From the NCBI RefSeq assembly GCF_002313155.2, contig NZ_NWFK02000001.1, positions 3,096,998 through 3,160,997 on the forward strand: 64,000 bases of DNA. Direction: 5' to 3'. Position 1 is the stretch's first letter. Every line of letters starts with the position of its first letter. The position numbers were made by a program, and so were the translations under genes. The notes beneath the pieces are model-generated. The model was not told where the DNA came from. It saw nothing but the letters and a program-made list of their open reading frames with translations, and did no database searches. The DNA is from Psychrobacter sp. FDAARGOS_221. GTDB taxonomy: Bacteria > Pseudomonadota > Gammaproteobacteria > Pseudomonadales > Moraxellaceae. Shown here piece by piece: positions 51,742 to 61,255 of this stretch.

Positions 51742-52413
51742 ATGACAACCTATTTAGACTGCGTCATTGTTGAACACAACCCACAAAATAAAGCGATTGA
51801 TAAAGCAGTAATTTGGTTACATGGATTGGGCGCCAGTGGTCATGACTTTGAACCTGTGGTTCCTGAGCTGGGCTTAAACTCAGAGTTAGCGGTACGCTTT
51901 GTATTTCCTCATGCACCGCGAATTCCTGTCACTATTAACGGTGGTATGGTGATGCCGGCTTGGTATGACATTCTTGAGATGAGCCTTGAGCGCAAAGTTG
52001 ATGTTGAGCAGATTCAAAAATCCGCCGCTGCCATTAATGACTTAATCCAGCGCGAAGTGGATCGTGGCGTGTCACCTGACAATATTGTGATTGCTGGCTT
52101 TTCTCAAGGCGGCGCAATTGCCTATCAAGTTGCGCTAACTCATCCGCAAAAGCTAGCTGGTTTGCTAACATTATCGACCTACTTAGCCATTGATGATTCT
52201 GCCAATTTCAGTGATGCCAATAAAACCTTACCAGTCAAGATTGACCATGGTACTCAAGACCCGGTAGTGCCTGTACAGTTAGGGCAGCGTGCGACTGAGT
52301 CATTAAAGCAGTTGGGCTATGATGTTGACTTCACCACTTATCCGATGGCGCATCAGGTGTGTATGCCTCAAATAAAATCAATTGGCAACTGGCTAAATAC
52401 TGTTTTGACCTAA
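51742..52413 (+). CDS. Carboxylesterase/phospholipase-type alpha/beta hydrolase
   Basis: A 223-residue cytoplasmic esterase of the acyl-protein-thioesterase/carboxylesterase family (Pfam Abhydrolase_2). It has the oxyanion motif HGLGASGHDF, the nucleophile elbow GFSQGG with Ser121, the Asp in GTQDPVVP and the His in YPMAHQVC. AAGGAAG precedes the ATG. It lies 81 bases before the lipase gene and may be cotranscribed with it, though it has no signal peptide. Confidence 0.92.
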   Translation: MTTYLDCVIVEHNPQNKAIDKAVIWLHGLGASGHDFEPVVPELGLNSELAVRFVFPHAPRIPVTINGGMVMPAWYDILEMSLERKVDVEQIQKSAAAINDLIQREVDRGVSPDNIVIAGFSQGGAIAYQVALTHPQKLAGLLTLSTYLAIDDSANFSDANKTLPVKIDHGTQDPVVPVQLGQRATESLKQLGYDVDFTTYPMAHQVCMPQIKSIGNWLNTVLT

Positions 52414-52494
52414 TAAAGATAATCTAATTTAGATCTAGATGGTTAGATTGAAAAACCGTCAAAATCAATCTCATACCATAGGATAAAGGTAACT

Positions 52495-53550
52495 ATGCAA
52501 CGATTTGCTAAGTTTGTGGCTGGCAGCATGGTGACACTTAGTGCATTAAGCTTGAGTACGCAAGCAATAGCTGCTGAGTACTATAACTGCTCTAACCCCA
52601 GTGGTTGTGTGTTGGTTGCAAACGTGCATCCTGATAATGATGCAACAGCGACTCAATATCCTGTGGTACTGGTACATGGACTGGGCGGATTTAACGAAGT
52701 ATTTGGTATCGTTAATTATTTTAACGGTATCCCAGAGGCGTTAATGCAAGGCGGCACTGATGTCTATGTGACCAAAACTTCTTCCATGCAAGATGCAGAG
52801 TATCGCGGCGAGCAGTTGCTACAACAGGTCAAAACCATTACGGCAGTTACCGGCAAACCAAAGGTCAATTTAATCGGTCACAGCTTAGGCGGTATCGATA
52901 TTCGTTATGTGGCTGAAGTAGCACCAGAGTACGTGGCATCGGTGACCGCTGTTGCTAGCCCTGAGCAGGGCTCGAAGATGGCGGATTGGCTGTTATCTGT
53001 GGTATCCAAAGACAACCCAGCGTCAGATGCGCCCAAAGATCGATTTAACTTATTTGGCCGCGCCTTGATTGCGTTTCATAACGCGGTCGGACGTTTGTTT
53101 GACTTTGGATCTGGCATTGACGTTAAGCAGCTTCAGCATCAAGACTCTATTAAAGCAGTGATGGGCTTAACCACAGACTATATGACTGGGTATTATAACA
53201 AAAAATACCCTGCTGCCATGCCCAGTGAATATTGTGGTCAGCCTCCTGCGGAATATGTGATAAACGGCATTCCGTATTACTCTTTTTCAGGGGTAGGGAC
53301 AGTGACTAATAGCTTTGATCCCAGTGACTATATGTTGGCTTTAACCGGGCTAACCTTTGATAAAGATGACCCTAATGATGGCCTAGTATCAGCCTGTTCA
53401 AGTCGTATTGGCTACGTGATTCGTGATGACTATAAGATGAATCATCTAGACTCAGTCAATCAGATATTTGGTCTTGTCTCTCGTAGTGAGGTTGATCCAG
53501 TCTCAGTGTACCGCAGTCAAGTAAATCGTTTAAAAAATCAAGGTTTTTAA
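52495..53550 (+). CDS. lipA: Secreted triacylglycerol lipase (family I.1/I.2)
   Basis: 351 residues with a signal peptide (about 1-27, ending TQAIAA). The mature alpha/beta hydrolase has the oxyanion motif HGLGG, nucleophile GHSLGG with Ser130, Asp295 in PNDGLVS and His317 in MNHLDS. Cys in YNCSNPSGC and in SACSS may form disulfides. Such lipases need the inner-membrane foldase encoded directly downstream before leaving by the type II system. AAAGG stands before the ATG. Confidence 0.96.
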   Translation: MQRFAKFVAGSMVTLSALSLSTQAIAAEYYNCSNPSGCVLVANVHPDNDATATQYPVVLVHGLGGFNEVFGIVNYFNGIPEALMQGGTDVYVTKTSSMQDAEYRGEQLLQQVKTITAVTGKPKVNLIGHSLGGIDIRYVAEVAPEYVASVTAVASPEQGSKMADWLLSVVSKDNPASDAPKDRFNLFGRALIAFHNAVGRLFDFGSGIDVKQLQHQDSIKAVMGLTTDYMTGYYNKKYPAAMPSEYCGQPPAEYVINGIPYYSFSGVGTVTNSFDPSDYMLALTGLTFDKDDPNDGLVSACSSRIGYVIRDDYKMNHLDSVNQIFGLVSRSEVDPVSVYRSQVNRLKNQGF

Positions 53551-53596
53551 CAAAGTTTCAATGCAAGGTTTCACTAAGGTGTAAATAAGAGAGACT

Positions 53597-54718
53597 ATGC
53601 CAAATCAGTCACAGCAAAATAGTCAGAAGTCGTTCAGTATAAAAGCTGCTAACCCAATTGTTTTGGCGTTGTTGTTCGTATCGATAATCGCGCTGCTTAT
53701 ATGGCTGTTTAAAAGCAAAGAGTCTGCTGATAATACGGATGCTAATATAGACAATACAAAGCCAGTGCAAGCTGTGAATCAGTCTCAGAATGAAAGTGAT
53801 GATGTGGTGACTGATGAAGTCATCGAAGATTTAGACTATACCCCAGATGCGTTGACGATAGGCGTAGAAAATATGCCCAGATCATTGCAAGGAACACAGG
53901 TTGATGGTGATTTAATTGTCAATGAAGAGTATGAGCTGGTAGAGACTCGAGAGCTACGCCGTTTGTTTGATTACTTTTTATCGGCACAGGGTGAAGAAGA
54001 CAGTGACACCATTAATAGACGCGTTGAGTCATATATTAGCAGTCGCACGCCTGAGCCCGCCGCATCGAAAGCCATTGATTTGTATTATCAATACCTAGCC
54101 TATCTACAACAGTTATCAACCATTGATGGTAAATATGGTAATCAGTCTAAACAGGCTAACGAGATGAATGTGCAGCGCATAAAACAACAACAGCGTGAGG
54201 TTCAGGCTTTAAGAAGTAAGCTGTTTTCAAAGCAAGCAAACAAGGCCTTTTTCGATGAAGATGATGCCTTGGTTGATTACAATGCGGCGATGTTAAGTAT
54301 TGCTCAGGATAAGTCGCTCACTCAGGCGCAAAAGCAGCAGGCGCGTGATAAGTATATCAATCAATTACCTGAGTCTGCGATTAAGCAACACGCCAAGCAG
54401 CAAGCCAATATCGAGCAGTTATTGACGCGTACCCAACAGTTACAACAGCAAGGCGCCAGTCAAGATCAATTATTCGCGATGCGCTCGCAGATGGTAGGGA
54501 AAGAGGCGGCTCAGCGTTTAGCACAGCTTGATGCCGAGACAGCAGACTTTGATCAAAGGTTTGAGCAATATCAGGCCGTTAAGAATAAAATACTAACCGC
54601 GACAAAAGATGAGCAAAGCCAACAACGACAAATAGATCAGCTACAAAATAAGCTGTTTAGCAAAACGGAGCAAAAACGCTTAACCGGCTACGCGCTATTT
54701 AAACAACAACAACAGTAG
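53597..54718 (+). CDS. lifO: Lipase-specific foldase (LifO)
   Basis: A membrane-anchored periplasmic chaperone that folds the cognate lipase. The 373 residues have an N-terminal membrane anchor (about 20-38), a variable acidic linker, and the family motif RRLFDYFLSAQGEE at about residue 118-131, the RxxFDY(F/C)LSAxGE hallmark. A long Gln-rich helical scaffold follows (QQREVQALRSKLFS, then LDAETADFDQRF). It starts 46 bases after lipA, the standard arrangement, with AAGAGAG before the ATG. Confidence 0.95.
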   Translation: MPNQSQQNSQKSFSIKAANPIVLALLFVSIIALLIWLFKSKESADNTDANIDNTKPVQAVNQSQNESDDVVTDEVIEDLDYTPDALTIGVENMPRSLQGTQVDGDLIVNEEYELVETRELRRLFDYFLSAQGEEDSDTINRRVESYISSRTPEPAASKAIDLYYQYLAYLQQLSTIDGKYGNQSKQANEMNVQRIKQQQREVQALRSKLFSKQANKAFFDEDDALVDYNAAMLSIAQDKSLTQAQKQQARDKYINQLPESAIKQHAKQQANIEQLLTRTQQLQQQGASQDQLFAMRSQMVGKEAAQRLAQLDAETADFDQRFEQYQAVKNKILTATKDEQSQQRQIDQLQNKLFSKTEQKRLTGYALFKQQQQ

Positions 54719-54890
54719 TAGGGCGTTTGTGGTCATCGATTGCTGATTGGTTGTAGTTTTTAATCTGTCACCTATTATCTGACTAAGGTTAATTATCAAA
54801 TAGCAGTTCTTTTTTATAGTTTTATAGTCCAGATTTGAGATAGAGTCTGGGCTGTAGGGTATAAAAATGTCAGATAACGACCGATAAAAT

Positions 54891-55283
54891 CTACTTCACA
54901 AACTTCCAATAAAACAAAATAATTAAAATACAGCACACCAATAAAATAATTAGTAAGCGTTTCATCCAATAGGGAATCATTGGTTTTTGATAACCCATAT
55001 TGTCTAATCTATTATCAACACTGCTTATTAAACGGTTTTGATTGACTTGACGGGTATTCGCTTTAATAGTTTTAGCTTTGCTAGTGCTGTGCTGTTTGTC
55101 GGAAATGGCCTGCACCTTTTTGGCTTGTTTTTGCTTTAAATGCTGCTCATAGTCATCGATAATGGTTTTAGCCTCACTCATGCTAATGTTGCGTTCAGCA
55201 GCAAGTTCTTTAATGGCCAACACTAGATTATTTTTCTCAACCATTTGAGCGATGTGTTTGGGCAGGTTATTTGTCTTTGACAT
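54891..55283 (-). CDS. Hypothetical tail-anchored protein with L7/L12-like N-terminal segment
   Basis: 130 residues from the ATG at 55283 (AAGAGAA before it); an upstream ATG at 55310 overlaps the ppa terminator and is unlikely. Residues 5-45 (IAQMVEKNNLVLAIKELAAERNISMSEAKTIID; key pattern AIKEL ... SEAKTIID) resemble the C-terminal helix-helix motif of ribosomal L7/L12 seen in many small proteins. A Lys/Gln/Thr-rich linker follows, and a C-terminal hydrophobic helix (about 107-127) ends close to the C-terminus. It is therefore probably anchored in the inner membrane by its tail. The function is unknown. Confidence 0.7.
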   Translation of the reverse strand: MSKTNNLPKHIAQMVEKNNLVLAIKELAAERNISMSEAKTIIDDYEQHLKQKQAKKVQAISDKQHSTSKAKTIKANTRQVNQNRLISSVDNRLDNMGYQKPMIPYWMKRLLIILLVCCILIILFYWKFVK

Positions 55284-55300
55284 AACAATTCTCTTAATGT

Positions 55301-55333
55301 AAAAAAGCACTTTAATAATTTAAAGTGCTTTTT
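55301..55333 (-). terminator. Terminator of ppa
   Basis: AAAAGCACTTTA pairs with TAAAGTGCTTTT across a short AT loop. On the minus strand a T run follows. It lies 44 bases after the ppa stop. Confidence 0.9.
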
Positions 55334-55376
55334 GTCAATACAAGCCAGATTGGTTTAGCTCTGGGTAGAGCAAAGA

Positions 55377-55907
55377 TTATTTATCTTTCCAACGCTGAAT
55401 GGCTTCTTTGATAACTTCTTTAGCTTCAGCAACATCACCCCAAGACTCAACCACAGTTGTGCCTGGTTTTTTCAGGTCTTTGTAATGGCTGAAGTGGAAT
55501 TCAAGCTGCTCGATTAAACGTTTTGGTAGATCTTCTAAGCTGTTGTAAGCGTTGCCAGTGGTGCGATCATCAGCTGGAACTACAACGATTTTGTCATCTA
55601 CTTCGCCATCATCAACAAACTTCATTACACCGATAACTTTTGCTTTTAAGAAAACACCAGTGGTTAATGGCTCATCAGTAATAATTAGCGCATCTAACTC
55701 ATCGCCATCTTCGTCAAGCGTTTGAGGGATGAAGCCATAGTTACAAGGCTTAGCAAAGATAGCAGGCTCAACACGGTCTAGCTCAAATACAGCCAGTTCA
55801 CGGTTCCATTCGATTTTGTGGTTACTGCCTGTTGGGATTTCAACAACAACGTTAATCTCGCCGCCATCAACATCGCCTGCATCTAAAATTACGTTAAAAT
55901 CTGCCAT
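55377..55907 (-). CDS. ppa: Inorganic pyrophosphatase (family I)
   Basis: Hydrolyses pyrophosphate in the cytoplasm. The 176 residues from the ATG at 55907 (GGAGAAC before it; MADFNVILDAGD) match the usual length of about 175. An upstream in-frame ATG at 55940 lacks a site. It has the substrate Lys in SNHKIEWNRE, Tyr in NYGFIPQTL and the metal-binding DEDGDELDALI (DxDxxD). VPADDRT is also present. It is monocistronic. Confidence 0.97.
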   Translation of the reverse strand: MADFNVILDAGDVDGGEINVVVEIPTGSNHKIEWNRELAVFELDRVEPAIFAKPCNYGFIPQTLDEDGDELDALIITDEPLTTGVFLKAKVIGVMKFVDDGEVDDKIVVVPADDRTTGNAYNSLEDLPKRLIEQLEFHFSHYKDLKKPGTTVVESWGDVAEAKEVIKEAIQRWKDK

Positions 55908-56118
55908 TTTGTTCTCCAATAACAGCGCTTCTGTGAGCACTAGGTGATGATTGTTTAAAAGTCCTGCTGATTATAACAATTTTTGACCGATTGCCAAGTT
56001 ATGACAATATTCCAAAATAACATTTGTCAGCTTAAATTCGCTAAGGTTTAGTTTCAGGGGCTTATAAATAAAACCCATAAATATATTCATAACTATAAGC
56101 ATAAATACAAGTACAAAT

Positions 56119-56154
56119 AAAAAAAGCAAATAACCTAGGGCTATTTGCTTTTTT
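56119..56154 (-). terminator. Terminator of the entericidin-like gene
   Basis: AAAAAGCAAATA pairs with TATTTGCTTTTTT across ACCTAGGGC. It lies 21 bases past the stop on the minus strand. Confidence 0.9.
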
Positions 56155-56175
56155 GTTCTAAGGCTCTATTTAAGC

Positions 56176-56316
56176 TTAGATCTTTTCTTGTACTTTTTCA
56201 GCAGATTTAGAAACGCCTTCGCCTGCTTTAGAAACGTCTTGGCCGAAACCTTTGAAAGTGTTGCAACCAGAAAGAACGATTAGAGCAGCGAAAGAGGCAA
56301 GAGCTAGCTTTTTCAT
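56176..56316 (-). CDS. Entericidin A/B family lipoprotein, 46 residues
   Basis: A short gene: ATG at 56316, with AAGGATTTACT before it, and TAA at 56176. MKKLALASFAALIVLSGC is a classic lipoprotein signal with Cys18. The mature part (FGQDVSKAGEGVSKSAEKV) is amphipathic and matches the entericidin pattern of Gln-Asp-x-x-x-x-Gly with repeated Ser-Lys. Entericidins are small envelope lipoproteins tied to stress and programmed lysis in E. coli. Only one member is present here, not the EcnAB pair. It has its own terminator. Confidence 0.85.
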   Translation of the reverse strand: MKKLALASFAALIVLSGCNTFKGFGQDVSKAGEGVSKSAEKVQEKI

Positions 56317-56756
56317 AGTAAATCCTTAATATAAAGAATAAAAGTTTAGTGGGTCAAAAATAATGTTGTGCGTCAAGGATAACGCAAACTTGATATGCAT
56401 AACCAGCCAAAATGAATAACCAGTTACTTATATTATACAATCATATCTTTCCTACAGCCATATTATCAACCGAACTTTTAACTGAATATAGAGTTGTTTG
56501 GTAACTCTATTGTATAAAAGTGTTGAAAATTAAACTTAATGCTGGATAACTTTAGTTTAATTTTATATAACCTAAATACAATCGATATCCTATAAGTTTT
56601 AGAAACATATCAGAGATATAGAAGATATCCTTGGTAACATATTATATTAATATTATGAATAACGACAACACATTAATGTGTGTAATTTATCTAAAACTGT
56701 CATAAAATTGTAAATTTAATTTTCATTGTAATGCAAATACGCTTAAGGGCAGATTT
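56317..56756. other. 440-base divergent intergenic region, very AT-rich
   Basis: Between the entericidin-like gene and trmL. It is strongly AT-rich throughout and should hold both promoters, but many AT-only matches make any single promoter call unsafe. No ORF or hairpin of note was seen. Confidence 0.4.
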
Positions 56757-57302
56757 ATGACCATCCATATTGTACTGGTACATCCTAGAATTCCAAATAA
56801 TACCGGCAGCGCGATTCGCCTGTGTGCCAATACGGGGGCGCAGTTACATTTGGTTGAGCCGTTAGGCTTTGATTTAGAAGACAAAAAGTTGCGCCGGGCT
56901 GGTCTTGATTATCATGAATATGCCAATATGCAAGTACACAAAGACTGGGAGCAGGCTAAGCAGGCTCTAAATCAGGCAGGATGTGAGCGCATGGTGGCAT
57001 TGACTACTAAGCTAAGTCACCCTTTTTACGAATATGATTTTGCGCAGACAGACAGTGGCGATAAGATTGAAAATATTGCTTTGGTATTTGGTTCTGAAAC
57101 CGCAGGACTAGCCGATGATATCAGGGCAGATATCGGTGAGAAAAACTGGCTGCGCTTGCCAATGCTACCAGACTCACGCAGCCTTAATTTGGCAAACAGT
57201 GTCAGTATCTGTCTGTATGAGGTGTGGCGCCAGCAAGGCTTTGTTGGAGATGAGGGGCGCAGTACCGGCTATACTGAATTAACGCCGTACGACCCTAAAT
57301 AA
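56757..57302 (+). CDS. trmL: tRNA (cytidine/uridine-34-2'-O)-methyltransferase TrmL
   Basis: A SPOUT-class methyltransferase that modifies the wobble base of tRNA(Leu). It starts with IVLVHPRIPNNTGSAIRLCANTG, the motif 1 Asn/Gly pattern. Motif 2 is FGSETAGL, and motif 3 is LRLPMLPDSRSLNLANSVSI, the trefoil knot. The length is 181 against about 157 in E. coli, from a C-terminal tail. AAGGG precedes the ATG. Confidence 0.94.
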   Translation: MTIHIVLVHPRIPNNTGSAIRLCANTGAQLHLVEPLGFDLEDKKLRRAGLDYHEYANMQVHKDWEQAKQALNQAGCERMVALTTKLSHPFYEYDFAQTDSGDKIENIALVFGSETAGLADDIRADIGEKNWLRLPMLPDSRSLNLANSVSICLYEVWRQQGFVGDEGRSTGYTELTPYDPK

Positions 57303-57396
57303 CCGCTATGATCCTAAATAATAGGCAATGACTTGTCGTCGTAGGTAGCAGTAAGCAGCCAGATGTTAAGTAGGTTATAACCAAATCATAACCAAA

Positions 57397-57765
57397 TTAT
57401 AAACAGTTAGGCGGTTTAGGCAGTCCGGCAATACGATTGACATGACGAGCAACCAAGCCAGTGTTAAACATTTGCTGTAGTTTTTGGTTGCTAATATCTT
57501 GATCTGGCAGTGTTTTCATCAGGTACTTAATCAGTGGCCGGGTCGAAGGCGGGTGATTAAAGTTATTGTGGAATTCTCGAACTTTATGCAACACAGCGTA
57601 GTGTTCCGTGGTTAAAGACACGTCTAAAATATCGGCCAGCTGCTGCGCAACCGCTTCACTCCATAAGGTATGATCGACTAAGTGCCCCTCATTGTCTAAT
57701 GCAATGGGGGTTTGGTTATCAGAGTGAATATTTAAGCCAGCCAGTGCCGTGGTATCTGTGGTCAT
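57397..57765 (-). CDS. tusE: Sulfur relay protein TusE (DsrC family)
   Basis: The last carrier of the Tus relay, which passes persulfide from TusD to MnmA for tRNA 2-thiolation. The 122 residues contain HWxxxVAxxLA-like LWSEAVAQQLAD, FHNNFNHPPSTRPL, and the C-terminal GLPKPPNCL with the penultimate Cys121 that carries the sulfur. The second Cys of dissimilatory DsrC, ten residues earlier, is Arg here, which marks it as TusE type. It is last in the tusDCB-E cluster, 155 bases after tusB. Confidence 0.92.
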   Translation of the reverse strand: MTTDTTALAGLNIHSDNQTPIALDNEGHLVDHTLWSEAVAQQLADILDVSLTTEHYAVLHKVREFHNNFNHPPSTRPLIKYLMKTLPDQDISNQKLQQMFNTGLVARHVNRIAGLPKPPNCL

Positions 57766-57920
57766 AGTGTTTTTTAGCTCGTTTTAGTGTAAAGCTCGTT
57801 TTATTGTTTAGTTTGACTGCTAAGTCTGCTCAAATCATAAGCTAGATAAAGTTAATCAGTATTTACTAATAAATCTTAGATATTAAGTTATGTCGTAGAT
57901 AATAAGCTGTACAGTAAGTA

Positions 57921-58268
57921 CTAAGTCGTGGAGTGTAAGGTCACCACACGATGGGTCTTTTGAGTCAGGTTGACCCAATCTAAGTCACTTAATACGGTTA
58001 CCCCGGTCAAATCTAGGTTTAGTTTGGCGCTGTCATTAAGACGGTCAATATCCTCAGCAAGTACATACCAAGCACTAACACTGTCGATGCTACTTTGAAT
58101 CTCATCATCGCCATTGAAGTCTTTGATATATGCCTTCGCCCAGGCATAGTAAGCGCTTGATTCGCCAAGTAACAAAATACTGTCACCTGCCTGCCAAAGT
58201 GTGCCTAATTCCCTTATAAGCGGTTTTAGGGTATTCATGGTTGCGTGAATTTGAAACAAAGTGGCCAT
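57921..58268 (-). CDS. tusB: Sulfur relay protein TusB (DsrH family)
   Basis: A small subunit of the TusBCD hexamer. The 115 residues have ATLFQIHATMNTLKPL at the start and a DSILLLGESSAYYAW segment in the place of the family's core strand. Sequence conservation is low, and the call relies in part on its place after tusD and tusC. It contains no Cys, as expected if TusD carries the active one. Confidence 0.82.
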   Translation of the reverse strand: MATLFQIHATMNTLKPLIRELGTLWQAGDSILLLGESSAYYAWAKAYIKDFNGDDEIQSSIDSVSAWYVLAEDIDRLNDSAKLNLDLTGVTVLSDLDWVNLTQKTHRVVTLHSTT

Positions 58269-58369
58269 AATCTAAACTCTTTTAATGGGTCAATGTATTA
58301 AGACAAAAGGTGAGTTAACTTAATGGGTTAACTGAATAAGATAAAGTGCTATGAGAGCAGCAGTCTGAA

Positions 58370-58693
58370 TTAAAACGAGAAAATCTGCTCAAACTGGCTG
58401 GCATCAAAATCCTCAGGAATAAAGTCAATCTGCTCAGTAATCTCATTAGGCACCATGCCGGTCAGCCAGCTGCTAAACACATCATCAGGCAGCCATGCTG
58501 GTGGTAAGTCATATAAATCAAGCGATTTAATCATGCCATGAAGTCGACTGTCTGGCTGCATTAATAGCCCAAATACTGAGCTTCCCAACATCAGTTGTAC
58601 CTGTTGACCAAAGGTCGCTAAGGTCAATGCCAAAGCACAACCTTCATAGGTTGCCGTTTCTGTTGCGGTTGTCAGACGAATTAAAATAGCCAC
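58370..58693 (-). CDS. tusC: Sulfur relay protein TusC (DsrF family)
   Basis: A 107-residue structural subunit of TusBCD with the DsrE/F fold: an N-terminal strand, then ALTLATFGQQVQLMLG and a Phe-rich end. It starts with GTG behind GGAAA. The expected GxxxREGLD-like start of E. coli TusC is diverged (TATYEGCALALTLA). Position between tusD and tusB supports the name. Confidence 0.85.
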   Translation of the reverse strand: MAILIRLTTATETATYEGCALALTLATFGQQVQLMLGSSVFGLLMQPDSRLHGMIKSLDLYDLPPAWLPDDVFSSWLTGMVPNEITEQIDFIPEDFDASQFEQIFSF

Positions 58694-58814
58694 TGCGTTT
58701 CCTATTTGTGTGAATGGTTTTAGACGGTCTTATCTTTTTATTTATTATTATTTGGGTTTTACTGTATTTGGGTTTTATTGTCTTTTTTACGCTCAATTAA
58801 ATACCAATTAAAAA

Positions 58815-59240
58815 CTAAAAAGACACCACTTTTTCAGCGTCTGCTAAAGCGGTTGCAAGATCACCCAATCCAACCAGCTCAAAGCCTGCTGCTAGATTGT
58901 CAGCTGCCAAACCATTTGAGGTTAAATCATGGCGTTTGGCATTGTCTTCATCGGTAATCCCACGCGTTAATGCGGTACTGACGCAAACCGGCAACGGCTG
59001 ATGAAACTGCTCACTTAGTGCTCGCCATTTTTCGGTTAAGTTATCTCTGTCTGCACTCTGCCAGCGTAGTTTATTGGCCGTATGCGCCGCATCAGCATAA
59101 AAAAACACGCTCAGTTTTGATGAGCCCGAGTTGTCAGCAGCTTGTGACTGCAAAAAGGCGTGTGCATAACGATAGGCATGGGTGGCAAGCGGATGGCTTG
59201 GGTCAGCTGTGATCAGTAGTAGAGTTGAGGCAATAGTCAT
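58815..59240 (-). CDS. tusD: Sulfur transferase TusD (DsrE family)
   Basis: The catalytic subunit of the TusBCD complex, which takes persulfide from TusA and hands it to TusE. The 141 residues begin LLLITADPSHPLATHAYRYAHAFL, and the active Cys lies in LPVCVSTALTRG. The end LGDLATALADAEKVVSF matches the family. It is the first gene of the minus-strand tusD-tusC-tusB-tusE set; gaps of 100-160 bases between genes are looser than usual. The downstream user, mnmA, is also in this window. Confidence 0.92.
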   Translation of the reverse strand: MTIASTLLLITADPSHPLATHAYRYAHAFLQSQAADNSGSSKLSVFFYADAAHTANKLRWQSADRDNLTEKWRALSEQFHQPLPVCVSTALTRGITDEDNAKRHDLTSNGLAADNLAAGFELVGLGDLATALADAEKVVSF

Positions 59241-59526
59241 AATCAGGGCAACTGTATTTAATAAGATTCAGTGAATGTGATGACCTAAGTTAAGTAAATA
59301 ACCTTTTATGCTAAAACAAGTTAGCTTAATACAGGTTAGGTCATTAAAAGCGTTATGGTTATATTTATTATTAGGGTTAAACCGCATTATCTCAAGAGCC
59401 TAGTGTTAAAAGATAGGCATCTATTAAGTGAGGTTTGTCATCAAACTGTGATTAAAGCGCCATAAAACTGTCAACTGCCATCCGTACAGTGAGGGTATAA
59501 AAAATATAACTCATTAGAGGACCTTT

Positions 59527-60996
59527 ATGATAACTCGGTATTGGCAGCAAACACAGCAACCACACTTGCAATCACCTATTCAGCGCAAATCAATGCTGGG
59601 TGAGTCAGTAGGGCGCATAGAGCCAATGATGTTTTTCACTAAAAACACAACCTCCACTAAAAAAGCAACTTCTGACACATCTAACTTCCACAGTGCTAAG
59701 TCTCAATCATTTGAGCCTAATCATTCCGTAGTACAGCCTACTGATATGCCAACCCTGCACGTGCTATTGGTAACGGAAACTTGGTTACCTGACATGAACG
59801 GGGTGGCGATGAGCCTACAGCGTATCATGAAGCAGATGGCTGAGATGGGGCATCAAGTCAGTTTGGTAAGACCTAAGCCAAAAATGAGTGGTAACGATAA
59901 ATACAAGTTGAGTGTTCAGCAGCTTGTAGAACAAAATAGCTTTATTGCAAATGACATACAAGTGAAAGGTATGTCGATTCCAAAGTATGCAAGCCTACAG
60001 TTTGGCCTGCCGTCTTATCCTACCTTTATAAAGACTTTAAAGCGCATTCGTCCTGATATTGTACATATTGCGACTGAGGGTCCTTTGGGGCTGGCGGCAT
60101 TACTGGCTGCCAAGAGGCTTGGTATTTCTGCAACCACTGGTTATCACACTCAGTTTCATGACTTTAGCAAGCACTTTGGCCTTGGCGTCCTTGCTGAGCC
60201 GATCATGACTTATTTTAAGTGGCTGCATAATAGCTCTAAAGCAACCTGCGTGCCCAGTCGCAAAACTTACAATGACCTTGATCAGCTTGGTTTTAAACGT
60301 CTATACGAAGTGGGACGTGGTGTCGACTTGGTGCAGTTTAATCCGAAGCATCGTAGTAATGTGCTCAGAACAAAATGGGGTGCCAATAAAGATGACACCG
60401 TATTGGTGATGGTCAGCCGTTTATCACCAGAAAAAGGCATTGATTTGGTGATTAAAAGCTTTCAAGCTTTAAAGCAGTCTCAACCACAACGCGCACTGAA
60501 ACTGGTTATCGTAGGTGATGGACCGGATAAACCACGACTGGAGGCTTTGGCGAAAAACAATAAAGCCGATATCCATTTTGCAGGGGCTCAAACCGGTTTG
60601 GATTTATCTGAGCATTATGCCAGCGGTGATGCATTCGTGTTTGCCAGTCAGGTAGAGACCTTTGGTAATGTGGTGATTGAAGCCATGGCCAGCGGGCTAC
60701 CAGTGTATGCCTTTGATGATGCCGCAGCGGGCATGTTGGTAGGCTCTAATCAAACAGCTGAAGTGGATAACCATCCTATAAAAGATAATCCATCTATCAA
60801 ACAGAGCGATAAAGGGGCATTGGCAGCATTGGGTAATGAGCAAGCTTTTATTAACATGGTCGCAAACCTACCTGAGCAAGCGCGGTTGCACCAGCAAGGT
60901 CAACTGGCGACAGCTAGTGTGGCACAATTTTCATGGCAGCGTCCTGCTAAGCAGATGCTGGAGATGTTTTATAACGCCATTGGTAAAAAGGGCTAA
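59527..60996 (+). CDS. GT4 family glycosyltransferase (MgtA/PimB-like)
   Basis: 489 residues. About 78 polar residues precede a GT-B fold with LLVTETWLPDMNGVAMSL near 82-99, TGYHTQFHDF near 213, SRLSPEKGIDLVI near 297 and the E-x7-E motif VETFGNVVIEAMASG near 378-392. The layout is that of retaining GT4 enzymes that move glucose or mannose to lipid acceptors (GDP-mannose-dependent MgtA-like). A membrane phosphatase of the PAP2 type follows 259 bases later, which fits a role in glycolipid synthesis; the exact product is unknown. AGAGGA precedes the ATG. Confidence 0.88.
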   Translation: MITRYWQQTQQPHLQSPIQRKSMLGESVGRIEPMMFFTKNTTSTKKATSDTSNFHSAKSQSFEPNHSVVQPTDMPTLHVLLVTETWLPDMNGVAMSLQRIMKQMAEMGHQVSLVRPKPKMSGNDKYKLSVQQLVEQNSFIANDIQVKGMSIPKYASLQFGLPSYPTFIKTLKRIRPDIVHIATEGPLGLAALLAAKRLGISATTGYHTQFHDFSKHFGLGVLAEPIMTYFKWLHNSSKATCVPSRKTYNDLDQLGFKRLYEVGRGVDLVQFNPKHRSNVLRTKWGANKDDTVLVMVSRLSPEKGIDLVIKSFQALKQSQPQRALKLVIVGDGPDKPRLEALAKNNKADIHFAGAQTGLDLSEHYASGDAFVFASQVETFGNVVIEAMASGLPVYAFDDAAAGMLVGSNQTAEVDNHPIKDNPSIKQSDKGALAALGNEQAFINMVANLPEQARLHQQGQLATASVAQFSWQRPAKQMLEMFYNAIGKKG

Positions 60997-61255
60997 ACAG
61001 GGCATGGCAAAAAACTAACGCAAAAATAAAAACCAAAGCGTTAATACTAAATAAAAAGAGATAATAACAATAATAAAATTAAATAGTAAAAAACGATAAT
61101 TAAAACAATAAGTTAATTGAATAAATTCAAATAAGGAGTAAGGTTAATAGTAATTATAGGGCAACATAAAATTGGGCTAATGATAAATCAACGTGTGATC
61201 GCAATCTAGCAATTACACCAAGATCAATAGGTCAACCAATACAAGGGGATATGAC

